NCBI RefSeq assembly: GCF_024213195.1
Contig: NZ_JANAVF010000018.1
Span: 1-64,000, forward strand
Length of the DNA: 64,000 bases
Direction: 5' to 3'
From: Streptomyces sp. TBY4
GTDB lineage: Bacteria; Actinomycetota; Actinomycetes; Streptomycetales; Streptomycetaceae
The notes below the pieces were generated by a model, which saw only the letters and a list, made by a program, of their open reading frames with translations, was not told the DNA's origin and ran no database searches. Each line of letters starts with the position of its first letter. Positions within the stretch are counted from its first letter, which is position 1. This document shows positions 55,963 through 63,909 of the stretch, piece after piece. The translations under genes were made by a program, and so were the position numbers.

Positions 55963-57210
55963 TCAGCCCTCGGCGCGGGAGAGCAGGACGACGGCGACGT
56001 CGTCCGTCAGCTCCCCGCCGTTGAGGCGGCGGGCTTCGGTCACGGAGGCTTCGAGTAGGCCCTCGCCGCTCAGCCCGTCGGCCAGGTGGCGGTTGATCAT
56101 CTCGACCATGCCGTCCTGCCCGAGCCGTTCCTTGCCCCGGCCGATCCGGCCCTCGATCAGGCCGTCGGTGTAGAGCATCAGGCTCCACGTGCCGCCCAGC
56201 TCCACCTGGCGGCGCGGCCAGCGGGCCCGGGGCAGCAGGCCGAGCGCCGGGCCGCTGTTCTCGTACGGGAGCAGCCGCGCGGGGCGGCCCGGGCGGGAGA
56301 TCAGCGGCGCCGGATGGCCCGCGAGGCACAGGCCCGCGCGCCGGCCGTCGGGGGCGATGTCCACCGTGCACAGCGTCGCGAAGATCTCCTCGCAGGGGCG
56401 CTCGACTTCGAGGACCTCCTGCAGGGTGGCGAGCAGGTCGTCGCCGCACAGGCCGGCCAGGGTGAGCGCCCGCCAGGCGATGCGCAGCTCGACGCCGAGG
56501 GCGGCCTCGTCGGGCCCGTGGCCGCAGACGTCGCCGATCATCGCGTGGACGGTGCCGTCGGGGGTGCGGACGGTGTCGTAGAAGTCCCCGCCGAGGAGCG
56601 CGCGGCTGCGGCCGGGGCGGTAGCGGGCGGCGAAGCGGAGGTCGGAGCCCTCCAGGAGCGGGTGCGGGAGCAGTCCGCGCTCCAGGCGGGCGTTCTCCTG
56701 GGCCCGAAGTTTCGATTCTGCAAGCTTGTACTGGGCGATGTCCGCCCGCTTTCTCTCCACCGCGTAGCGGATGGCGCGGCTGAGCAGCCGCCCGTCGAGC
56801 TCGTCGCGGAACAGGAAGTCCTGGGCCCCCACGCGTACGGCCTCCGCGGCGCGCTCCGCGTCCTCCTCGGAGGTGAGTACGAGGACGGCGTGCCGCGGGG
56901 CGATGCGGAGGACCTGGCGCAGGGCGCCGAAGGGGTCGGCGGCGTCCCCGCCGGCGGCCGCTCCGCCGCCGTGCGGGAGCGCGAGGTCGAGCAGGACGCA
57001 GTTCACGTCGGGGGTGAGCAGCCGGGCCGCTTCCGTGAGGTTGCGGGCGCTGCGCAGCCGGATGCGGTGTCCGTCGGCGTCGAGGATCTCGGGGACGGTG
57101 AGGCCGCCGGCGGGGTCGTCCTCGATCACCAGCAGGGTGAGCGATGACATGCCGCCCGGGCCGCTCTCGGTGGCCGGGATGTCCCTCTGCCGCGGTACGG
57201 GTACGGGCAT
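55963..57210 (-). CDS. Response-regulator/PP2C (RsbU/SpoIIE) phosphatase
   Basis: 415 aa. Receiver domain with acidic LLVIEDDPAGG, phosphoacceptor Asp in VNCVLLDLALP and LTSEEDAERA; the usual switch Lys in DYL-x-K reads DFLFRDELDG, so Arg replaces Lys. A coiled linker (AQYKLAESKLRAQENARLER) leads to a PP2C/SpoIIE domain: ALLGGDFYDTVRTPDGTVHA, MIGDVCGHGPDEAALGVELR, LMLYTDGLIEGR, LTDDVAVVLLSR. It would dephosphorylate an anti-sigma-factor antagonist. ATG at 57210 (AAGGA upstream); MSSLTLL at 57150 is possible. Confidence 0.88.
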   Translation of the reverse strand: MPVPVPRQRDIPATESGPGGMSSLTLLVIEDDPAGGLTVPEILDADGHRIRLRSARNLTEAARLLTPDVNCVLLDLALPHGGGAAAGGDAADPFGALRQVLRIAPRHAVLVLTSEEDAERAAEAVRVGAQDFLFRDELDGRLLSRAIRYAVERKRADIAQYKLAESKLRAQENARLERGLLPHPLLEGSDLRFAARYRPGRSRALLGGDFYDTVRTPDGTVHAMIGDVCGHGPDEAALGVELRIAWRALTLAGLCGDDLLATLQEVLEVERPCEEIFATLCTVDIAPDGRRAGLCLAGHPAPLISRPGRPARLLPYENSGPALGLLPRARWPRRQVELGGTWSLMLYTDGLIEGRIGRGKERLGQDGMVEMINRHLADGLSGEGLLEASVTEARRLNGGELTDDVAVVLLSRAEG

Positions 57211-57307
57211 CGTCTCCGGTTCCTTCCCGCCCCCTCGGGGGTTCGCTCGTCCGGCGACCCTAGCCGCGGGAGGAGGGAAGCGGAATGGCGGGCCGGGCGC
57301 GGGTCTC

Positions 57308-57319
57308 CGGCATATGCCG
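57308..57319. repeat. 12-bp palindrome CGGCATATGCCG
   Basis: A perfect palindrome in the gap between the NlpC/P60 gene and the PP2C gene, about 100 nt upstream of the latter. Possibly an operator; too short to be sure. Confidence 0.4.
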
Positions 57320-57437
57320 TTATCGGGTGGGAAAGTCCGCGTCGGGGAATGACCAACGTCACGGCGCAGGGGTACGGCATCCCGCCCACCGAGACGTGCC
57401 TCCGCCGGGGCGGTGGTTCCCGGTGGGCGGGCCGCCG

Positions 57438-58487
57438 CTACGCGTCCGGCCGGACCACGGCCTTGATCGGCATGGAGCCCGCGCCCGCCATGGTGACGTT
57501 GCGGCCGGGGCGGGGGGCGTGGACCATCGCGCCGTCCCCGACGTACATCCCGACGTGGCTCGCGTCGTCGAAGTAGATGATCAGGTCGCCCGGCCGCATG
57601 TCCTTGACCGCGATCTTCGGCAGCCGCAGCTGTTCCTGCGAGGTGCGCGGGATCGTCCTGCCCGCCGCGAGCCAGGCCTGCGAGGTCAGCCCGGAGCAGT
57701 CGAAGGAACCGGGTCCCTCCGCGCCCCACACGTACGGCTTCCCTATCTGGGCGACGGCGTACTGCACGGCCCGCCCGCCCGCGTCGGTGGCCGCCGCGCC
57801 CGGGTTGCCGGTCATCGCGCCCGTGGACAGCCAGTCCCGCTGCGCCTGGCGCTGCGCTTCCGCCTCGAGCTCCAGCAGCCGGGCCTTCTGCTCGGCCTCC
57901 AGCTTGCTCTCGAGCTCCTCCGCCGCCTTGATCTTGTCCTCGACCTGCTTCTTCGCGGCCTCCTGCTTGACCCGGTTGGCCTCCAGGGTCTCCCAGTGCG
58001 CGCTCGCGTCCTGCGCGTACTGCTGCAAGTCGGTCTGGGTCCGGTTCAGTTCGGAGAGCAGGTCCGAGGTGGCCTTCTCGCCCTGGCGCAGCCGGTCGTT
58101 GCCGTCCAGGAACTGCGTCGGGTCGTCGCTCAGGGCCAGCTGCGCGCCGGGCGGCAGGCCGCCCGAGCGGTACTGGGCGCGGGCGGCGGCGCCCGCGCGG
58201 CTCTTCAGGACGGTGATGCGGTCCTGGCCGGTCTGGACCATGTTGGCGATCAGCACGATCTTTTCGGACTGCGTCCTGGCCTCGCTCTCCGCCAGGTTGA
58301 AGGCGTCCGTGGCGGTGCCGGCCTCGCGGTAGAGGCCCTCGATCTCCTTGCGGACCTGCTCCAGGGACTTGCCCGTCCGGGGCTCCGGAGCGGCGAACGC
58401 GGTGCCGGCGAGTGCGCCGGGCGCGGACAACAGCGCCATCGCGCACAGCAGAGTGAGGGCGATCGATCCCCGTCGTCGTTTCCTCAT
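57438..58487 (-). CDS. Secreted NlpC/P60 peptidoglycan endopeptidase
   Basis: 349 aa from ATG 58487 (GGGGGGA upstream). Signal peptide SIALTLLCAMALLSAPGALA with cleavage near AFAAP. A long coiled coil (LEQVRKEIEGLYREAGTATD to ELEAEAQRQAQ) follows, and a C-terminal NlpC/P60 domain with Cys in GSFDCSGLTSQAWLAAG and His in DDASHVGMYVGDG, plus His in MVHAPRPGRN. This is the RipA-like layout, a hydrolase restrained by its coiled coil. It cleaves stem peptides outside the cell in growth or division. Confidence 0.93.
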   Translation of the reverse strand: MRKRRRGSIALTLLCAMALLSAPGALAGTAFAAPEPRTGKSLEQVRKEIEGLYREAGTATDAFNLAESEARTQSEKIVLIANMVQTGQDRITVLKSRAGAAARAQYRSGGLPPGAQLALSDDPTQFLDGNDRLRQGEKATSDLLSELNRTQTDLQQYAQDASAHWETLEANRVKQEAAKKQVEDKIKAAEELESKLEAEQKARLLELEAEAQRQAQRDWLSTGAMTGNPGAAATDAGGRAVQYAVAQIGKPYVWGAEGPGSFDCSGLTSQAWLAAGRTIPRTSQEQLRLPKIAVKDMRPGDLIIYFDDASHVGMYVGDGAMVHAPRPGRNVTMAGAGSMPIKAVVRPDA

Positions 58488-58646
58488 GGTCCCCCCAGAC
58501 ACCGGATTGACTAATCGTCAGTAACTTGTCATTGCCTTCGGGATGGTGCCACGAGTCGGTGAATTCCAACACCCTTGTGGATATCCATCCGATGCGCCCC
58601 GATCGCCCCAGTGGCCCCTCCAGCCCCCCTGGCCACGGCGACAGGG

Positions 58647-59456
58647 TCACCCCGAAGGCCTCAACGCCTCCCACTGCACCGTGAGTTCCCCCTGACGCCA
58701 CCGCACCGGCCCGTCCGCCAGCGGCCAGTCCGCGGCCAGCGCCCGCGCCGTGCGGATCCAGCGCTGCCGCGCGCCGTACGAGGCGTACGGGGCCGCCGCC
58801 GCCCACGCCCGGTCGAAGTCGCGCAGGAACGCGTGCACCGGCTCGCCCGGCACGTTGCGGTGGATCAGCGCCTTCGGCAGCCGCTCCGCCAGGTCGGAGG
58901 GGCGCTCCAGGGAGCCCAGCCGGGTCGCGAAGGTCACCGTGCGCGCCCCTTCGGGCCCGAGCGCGACCCAGACGTGCCGCCGCCCGATCTCGTCGCAGGT
59001 CCCCTCCACCAGCAGCCCCTCGGGAGCCAGTCGGGCACGCAGCCGCTCCCACACCGCCTCGACCTGCTCCTCGTCGTACTGGCGCAGCACGTTCGCCGCC
59101 CGGATCAGCGCCGGCCTGACCCCGCCCTCCAGCGGCACCTCGAAGCCGCCGTGCCGGAAGCTCAGGCCCTCCCGCTCGTACGGCTTCGCGCCCGCCACCC
59201 GGGCCGGTTCGATCTCGATGCCGACCACGCGCACTCGCGGGGCCGCCTCCCGCAGCCGGGCCAGCAGTTCCACCGCGGTCCAGGGCGCGGCCCCGTAGCC
59301 GAGGTCCACCGCGACCGGGTCGTCCGCGCGCCGCAGCGCCGCCCCGTGCGTGGCCGCGATCCAGCGGTCCATGCGGCGCAGCCGGTTCGGGTTCGTCGTC
59401 CCGCGGGTCACCGTGCCGACGGGGCGACGAGGGGGAGGGGTGGAGCGGGAGGCCAT
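58647..59456 (-). CDS. Class I SAM-dependent methyltransferase
   Basis: 269 aa. Rossmann motif PVAVDLGYGAAPWTAVELLA, in which GYGAAP replaces the common G-x-G-x-G, then VRVVGIEIEPARVAGAKPYE. Downstream: ANVLRQYDEEQVEAVWERLR and LVEGTCDEIGRRHVWVALGP. It begins SRSTPPPRRPVGTVTRGTTN with Arg-rich RLRRMDRWIA. Acceptor unknown. ATG at 59456 is leaderless (TACTCT 6 nt upstream). By order about SCO4203, next to mshA. Confidence 0.83.
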   Translation of the reverse strand: MASRSTPPPRRPVGTVTRGTTNPNRLRRMDRWIAATHGAALRRADDPVAVDLGYGAAPWTAVELLARLREAAPRVRVVGIEIEPARVAGAKPYEREGLSFRHGGFEVPLEGGVRPALIRAANVLRQYDEEQVEAVWERLRARLAPEGLLVEGTCDEIGRRHVWVALGPEGARTVTFATRLGSLERPSDLAERLPKALIHRNVPGEPVHAFLRDFDRAWAAAAPYASYGARQRWIRTARALAADWPLADGPVRWRQGELTVQWEALRPSG

Positions 59457-59462
59457 GTGCAG

Positions 59463-59468
59463 AGAGTA
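59463..59468 (-). promoter_or_regulatory. -10 hexamer TACTCT, leaderless methyltransferase start
   Basis: On the minus strand TACTCT lies 6 nt before the ATG at 59456, without a Shine-Dalgarno. Confidence 0.5.
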
Positions 59469-59618
59469 AGCGGAGGGTTCCCGCCCGATAAAAATCCGGC
59501 ACGGCCGCAGGAAAACCGCCCGTCCCGGAATGCGGGAGACGGCCGTCCGGGTTGCACTCCTAGAAGAGCGCGACAGCGCTCTCCGCGTCATGCCGTCCGA
59601 GCGAGAGGAACTGCTCCC

Positions 59619-61007
59619 TTGAGCCAGTACGTGTCCCGCATCGGCGGCAGCATCGGCGGCCGGTTCGCCGCGGCCCGTTCCGGCACCCGCCACGAGCCGC
59701 CCCGCCTGCGCCTGCCCGCCGCCGTCGGCGGCCACCGCAAGCCGCGCCGCGTCGCCATGCTCAGCGTGCACACCTCGCCGCTGCACCAGCCCGGCACCGG
59801 CGACGCCGGCGGGATGAACGTGTACATCGTGGAGCTGGCCCGGCGCCTCGCCGCGATCAACATCGAGGTCGAGATCTTCACCCGGGCCACCACCGGCGGC
59901 CTGCCGCCCGTGGTCGAGCTCGCGCCCGGAGTCCTCGTACGGCACGTGGATGCGGGCCCGTACGAGGGCCTCGCCAAGGAGGAGCTGCCGGCCCAGCTGT
60001 GCGCCTTCACCCACGGTGTCATGCAGGCCTGGGCCCGCCACCGCCCCGGCTACTACGACCTGGTCCACTCCCACTACTGGCTCTCCGGCCACGTCGGCTG
60101 GCTCGCCGCCGAACGCTGGGGCGTCCCGCTCGTGCACGCCATGCACACCATGGCCAAGGTCAAGAACGCGGCGCTCGCCGAGGGCGACACCCCCGAGCCC
60201 GCCGCCCGCGTCATCGGCGAGACGCAGATCGTCGACGCCGCCGACCGGCTCATCGCGAACACCGCCGAGGAGGCCGACGAGCTCGTCCGCCACTACGCGG
60301 CCGACCCCGGCAAGGTCGCCGTCGTGCACCCCGGCGTGAACCTGGACCGCTTCACCGTCGCCGACGGCCGCGCCGCCGCCCGCGCCCGCCTCGGGCTGCC
60401 GCAGGACGCCGTCATCCCCCTCTTCGCGGGCCGCATCCAGCCGCTCAAGGCCCCCGACATCCTGCTGCGGGCCGTCGCGGAGCTGGTGGACCGGGAGCCG
60501 TCGCTGCGCTCCCGGCTCTTCGTGCCCGTCGTCGGCGGGCCGAGCGGCAGCGGGCTGGCGAAGCCGGAGGGGCTGCAGAAGCTCGCCGCGAAGCTCGGCA
60601 TCGCGGACCTCGTGCACTTCCATCCGCCGGTCGCGCAGGACGCGCTCGCGGACTGGTTCCGGGCCGCGTCCGTGCTGGTCATGCCCTCGTACAGCGAGTC
60701 CTTCGGACTGGTCGCCATCGAGGCGCAGGCCACCGGCACGCCGGTGCTGGCCGCGGCCGTCGGCGGGCTGCCGGTCGCCGTCAACGACGGGGTGACGGGG
60801 ATCCTCGTACCCGGCCACGATCCCGTCGACTACGCCCGCGAGCTACGGCGCTTCGTGGACGAGCCGGGGCTGTCGGACCGGATGGGCGCGGCGGCCGCGC
60901 GGCACGCGCAATTCTTCGGCTGGGACACCGCCGCGAGCGGCACGGCCGACGTGTACACGGGGGCGATGCACGATCACCGCCGTCACGTACGCTCCCACCA
61001 TGGCTGA
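59619..61007 (+). CDS. mshA: Mycothiol glycosyltransferase MshA
   Basis: 462 aa from TTG 59619, with GAGAGGAA 8 nt upstream. GT4 glycosyltransferase: VAMLSVHTSPLHQPGTGDAG, then GGMNVYIVELARRLAA, YDLVHSHYWLSGHVGW, HTMAKVKNAALAEGD, VVHPGVNLDRF, FAGRIQPLKAPDILLRAV, and the E-x7-E motif YSESFGLVAIEAQATGTPVL. It joins UDP-GlcNAc to inositol-3-phosphate, the first step of mycothiol synthesis. The N-terminal ~45 residues are a basic extension. Its end overlaps the next gene by 8 nt. Confidence 0.95.
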   Translation: MSQYVSRIGGSIGGRFAAARSGTRHEPPRLRLPAAVGGHRKPRRVAMLSVHTSPLHQPGTGDAGGMNVYIVELARRLAAINIEVEIFTRATTGGLPPVVELAPGVLVRHVDAGPYEGLAKEELPAQLCAFTHGVMQAWARHRPGYYDLVHSHYWLSGHVGWLAAERWGVPLVHAMHTMAKVKNAALAEGDTPEPAARVIGETQIVDAADRLIANTAEEADELVRHYAADPGKVAVVHPGVNLDRFTVADGRAAARARLGLPQDAVIPLFAGRIQPLKAPDILLRAVAELVDREPSLRSRLFVPVVGGPSGSGLAKPEGLQKLAAKLGIADLVHFHPPVAQDALADWFRAASVLVMPSYSESFGLVAIEAQATGTPVLAAAVGGLPVAVNDGVTGILVPGHDPVDYARELRRFVDEPGLSDRMGAAAARHAQFFGWDTAASGTADVYTGAMHDHRRHVRSHHG

Positions 61008-61500
61008 CGCTGACACCACCTGCGCGATCATCGAAGCGACGCTGACCGGCGCGGAACTGAGCTGGGAGAGCCCCGAGCCCGGCTCCTACGTGGTCCAGCT
61101 CCCCGGCACCCGCAAGCTGAGCACCACCTGCTCGCTCAAGGCCGGGAAGCACTCCCTGTCGGTCAACGCCTTCGTGATCCGCCACCCGGACGAGAACGAG
61201 GCCGGCGTCCACCGGTGGCTGCTGGAGCGCAACCTCAAGCTCTACGGCATGGCCTACGCGGTCGACGCGCTCGGCGACGTCTACCTGACGGCCCGCCTCC
61301 CCCTGTCGGTGATCACCCCCGACGACCTGGACCGGCTGCTCGGCACCGTCCTGGAGGCCGCGGACGGGGCCTTCAACACCCTGCTGGAGCTGGGCTTCGC
61401 GGGCGCGATCCGCCGGGAGTACGAGTGGCGGGTCTCGCGGGGCGAGTCCACGCGCAACCTGGACGCCTTCAAGCACCTGACGCGGCCTTCGAGCACCTGA
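61000..61500 (+). CDS. YbjN-domain protein
   Basis: 166 aa. YbjN/type III secretion chaperone-like fold: SYVVQLPGTRKLSTTCSLKA, VNAFVIRHPDENEAGVHRWL, YAVDALGDVYLTARLPLSVI and LDRLLGTVLEAADGAFNTLL. It starts 8 nt inside mshA (ATGG), so the two are coupled. Function unknown; YbjN-like proteins act as chaperone-like regulators in enterobacteria. A tandem repeat overlaps its stop. Confidence 0.85.
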   Translation: MADADTTCAIIEATLTGAELSWESPEPGSYVVQLPGTRKLSTTCSLKAGKHSLSVNAFVIRHPDENEAGVHRWLLERNLKLYGMAYAVDALGDVYLTARLPLSVITPDDLDRLLGTVLEAADGAFNTLLELGFAGAIRREYEWRVSRGESTRNLDAFKHLTRPSST

Positions 61501-61534
61501 CGCGGCCGTCAGGCGCCTGACGCGGCCGTCGGCG
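61477..61534. repeat. About 20-nt tandem repeat across two gene ends
   Basis: GCACCTGACGCGGCC-type units occur three times at a 20-21 nt period. The first contains the end of the YbjN gene, the last encodes the end of the convergent MFS transporter. Confidence 0.85.
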
Positions 61535-62810
61535 TAGCCGGTGCGGCGCCGTTGCCGGGGGCGCTGCCCCCGGCCCCCCGCGCCTCGAACGCCGGCGGGG
61601 CCGGAACTTCCGGGAGCCCCCTCATCAGCAGCCAGTAGCCCGCCGCCGCCACCGTGCCCAGGGCCGCCGTCGCGCCCCACAGCCAGGCCGCGCCGAACTG
61701 CTCGATCGTGTAGCCCGCCATCAGCGGTGCGATCAGCGAGGCCACCGCCCACGACATCGTGTACATGCCCTGGTAGCGGCCGCGCCCGTGCGTCGGGGAG
61801 AGCTGCGCGACCAGGCCCATCTGGGTCGGCGAGTTGACGATCTCGGCCAGTGTCCACACGCAGACGGTCAGCGCCAGGCTCCACACCGAGCCGCCGAAGG
61901 CCGTCAGCCCGAAGCCGTACCCGGCCAGCAGCGCCGAGATCACCAGCAGCTTCTGCGGATCGCGGTGCTCGATGAACCGGGTGACCGGGATCTGCAGCAG
62001 CACGATCAGCACGCCGTTGACGGCGATGACCAGCCCGTAGTCGGCCGTGGAGAACCCGGCTTCGCCCATCGCGAGCGGCAGTCCGAACGAGCCCTGCATG
62101 AAGATCACCGAGATCAGGAACGACAGCCCGACCACGCCCATGAACCGGCCGTCCCGCAGCACCGTCCCGAGGCCCGGCTCCGGCTCGGCGGCCGCCTTCT
62201 CCGCCGCCGTCCTCTCCGGCCGGGACTCCGGCAGCTTGAGGTAGACGAGCACCGCGCACACCAGCGTCAGGGCCGCCTCGCCGAGGAACCCGGCCAGATA
62301 GCTGTACTCCGCGACGAAGCCCGCCACCATCGAGCTGATGGCGAAGCCGAGGTTGATGGCCCAGTAGTTCAGCGCGAAGGCCCGTACCCGGTCCTCCGGG
62401 CGGACGATGTCGGCCATCATCGCCTGCACCGCCGGCCGCGAGGCGTTGGAGGTCATGCCGACCAGCAGCGCCACCGCGGCGATCGCCGCCGGGTGCTCCA
62501 TGAACCCGAGCAGGGCCACCGAGAACGCGGTCGACGCCTGCGCCACCATCAGCGTGGGCCGCCGGCCCAGCCGGTCCGTGAGCACGCCGGCCACGAGCGA
62601 GGACACCACACCGCCGAGCCCGTGCAGGGCCACCACAAGTCCCACGAAGGAGGCCGAATAGCCCCGCTCCAGGGTCAGGTACAAGGTCATGAATGTGGCG
62701 ACGAAGGCCCCGAGCCTGTTGACCAGCGTGCTCGTCCAGAGCCACCAGAACTCCCGGGGCAGACCCGCCACGCTCTCGCGGGCGGCCCGTCTCACACTGG
62801 CAACGGACAT
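61509..62810 (-). CDS. MFS transporter
   Basis: 433 aa, about 11-12 membrane helices. MFS motif A in GVLTDRLGRRPTLMVAQAST (D-R-x-G-R-R), motif C region GMTSNASRPAVQAMMADIVR, and a second GxxxD-like loop VTRFIEHRDPQKLL. This is the drug/sugar H+ antiporter type; substrate unknown. The C-terminal tail (PPAFEARGAGGSAPGN) is encoded by a copy of the dispersed GC-rich repeat, so the last ~30 residues are not part of the transporter fold. ATG at 62810. Confidence 0.87.
   Translation of the reverse strand: MSVASVRRAARESVAGLPREFWWLWTSTLVNRLGAFVATFMTLYLTLERGYSASFVGLVVALHGLGGVVSSLVAGVLTDRLGRRPTLMVAQASTAFSVALLGFMEHPAAIAAVALLVGMTSNASRPAVQAMMADIVRPEDRVRAFALNYWAINLGFAISSMVAGFVAEYSYLAGFLGEAALTLVCAVLVYLKLPESRPERTAAEKAAAEPEPGLGTVLRDGRFMGVVGLSFLISVIFMQGSFGLPLAMGEAGFSTADYGLVIAVNGVLIVLLQIPVTRFIEHRDPQKLLVISALLAGYGFGLTAFGGSVWSLALTVCVWTLAEIVNSPTQMGLVAQLSPTHGRGRYQGMYTMSWAVASLIAPLMAGYTIEQFGAAWLWGATAALGTVAAAGYWLLMRGLPEVPAPPAFEARGAGGSAPGNGAAPATPTAASGA
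61546..61603. repeat. Dispersed GC-rich repeat, coding in MFS C terminus
   Basis: GGCGCCGTTGCCGGGGGCGC, then a CCCCCGGCC linker and GCGCCTCGAACGCCGGCGGG. Same module as at 1910, 2032 and 25126. Here it is read on the minus strand as PPAFEARGAGG-type residues. Confidence 0.85.
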
Positions 62811-62886
62811 ATGGAATCCCCCCGGAGATGTAAGCGTCCCTCTACTCGTTCGGACCCTACGGACCGGGGCTCCGCGGAGCCACTGG

Positions 62887-62905
62887 ATTGACGGCTGCCG
62901 TCAAT
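62887..62905. promoter_or_regulatory. Inverted repeat between MFS and phosphoglycerate mutase genes
   Basis: ATTGACGGC, T, GCCGTCAAT: a perfect 9-bp dyad in the 162-nt divergent gap. Probably an operator for the MFS gene, as it lies 77 nt upstream of that start. Confidence 0.5.
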
Positions 62906-62959
62906 CGGGGACCGTCCACACGCCGTATACAACGCGCGCGGGGGACCGGGCGCGTCCAT

Positions 62960-62965
62960 TAGGCT
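62960..62965 (+). promoter_or_regulatory. -10 hexamer TAGGCT, leaderless gpm start
   Basis: TAGGCT lies 7 nt before the ATG at 62973 without a Shine-Dalgarno. Confidence 0.5.
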
Positions 62966-62972
62966 CGTACGC

Positions 62973-63731
62973 ATGGCCGACGCACCGTACAAGCTGATCC
63001 TCCTCCGCCACGGCGAGAGCGAATGGAACGCGAAGAACCTGTTCACCGGCTGGGTGGACGTCAATCTCAACGAGAAGGGCGAGAAGGAGGCAGTCCGCGG
63101 TGGCGAACTCCTGAAGGACGCCGACCTTCTCCCCGACGTGGTCCACACGTCCCTCCAGAAGCGCGCGATCCGCACCTCCCAGCTCGCGCTGGAGGCCGCC
63201 GACCGCCACTGGATCCCGGTCCACCGCTCCTGGCGCCTGAACGAGCGCCACTACGGCGCCCTCCAGGGCAAGGACAAGGCCCAGACCCTCGCCGAGTTCG
63301 GCGAGGAGCAGTTCATGCTGTGGCGCCGCTCGTACGACACCCCGCCGCCGGCGCTCGAGGACGGTACGGAGTTCTCGCAGTCCGGGGACCCGCGCTACGC
63401 CTCCATCCCGCCGGAGCTGCGCCCGCGCACGGAGTGCCTGAAGGACGTCGTCGTCCGCATGCTCCCGTACTGGTACGACGCGATCGTCCCGGACCTGCTC
63501 GACGGCAAGACCGTCCTGGTCGCCGCGCACGGCAACTCCCTGCGCGCGCTGGTCAAGCACCTCGACGGGATCTCCGACGCCGACATCGCCGGCCTGAACA
63601 TCCCGACCGGCATCCCGCTCTCCTACGAGCTGGACGCCGACTTCAAGCCCCTCAACCCGGGCGGCACCTACCTCGACCCGGACGCCGCCGCGGCCGCCAT
63701 CGAGGCCGTCAAGAACCAGGGCAAGAAGTAA
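62973..63731 (+). CDS. gpmA: 2,3-bisphosphoglycerate-dependent phosphoglycerate mutase
   Basis: 252 aa. Catalytic His in LILLRHGESEWNAKNLFTGW (R-H-G-E), then RAIRTSQLALEAAD, RLNERHYGALQGKDKAQTLA and VLVAAHGNSLRALVKHLDGI with the second His. Complete GpmA length. It interconverts 3- and 2-phosphoglycerate in glycolysis, cytosolic. By order SCO4209. A strong terminator follows. Confidence 0.97.
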   Translation: MADAPYKLILLRHGESEWNAKNLFTGWVDVNLNEKGEKEAVRGGELLKDADLLPDVVHTSLQKRAIRTSQLALEAADRHWIPVHRSWRLNERHYGALQGKDKAQTLAEFGEEQFMLWRRSYDTPPPALEDGTEFSQSGDPRYASIPPELRPRTECLKDVVVRMLPYWYDAIVPDLLDGKTVLVAAHGNSLRALVKHLDGISDADIAGLNIPTGIPLSYELDADFKPLNPGGTYLDPDAAAAAIEAVKNQGKK

Positions 63732-63745
63732 CACCCGAAGCGATC

Positions 63746-63784
63746 ATGCCCCCGACCCGCGCACACGGCGCGGATCGGGGGCAT
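63746..63784 (+). terminator. Terminator after gpmA
   Basis: ATGCCCCCGACCCGCGC pairs with GCGCGGATCGGGGGCAT around a 5-nt loop, with one mismatched or wobble pair. It begins 15 nt after the stop. Confidence 0.88.
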
Positions 63785-63909
63785 TCGTCTGCCCCGGGCG
63801 GATACTTCGGCGGAATTTCGGTCGTGCGAGGGACCGGGAGACGGGAAGAATTCCGGGTGCGGCAGGTCTGAGCGAGGGCGGGACCAGGGGGAGACATGGA
63901 CGTACGGGC

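Noticed and set aside
58488..58646. ydaO-type c-di-AMP riboswitch before the NlpC/P60 gene
   Set aside because: Such riboswitches precede some Streptomyces cell-wall hydrolases, but the 159-nt gap here is short and shows none of the conserved elements I can recall.
57211..59502. Upstream extension of the receiver-PP2C frame to 1179 codons
   Set aside because: The extension crosses the NlpC/P60 and methyltransferase genes in another frame and is Arg/Gly-rich nonsense. The true start is at 57210.
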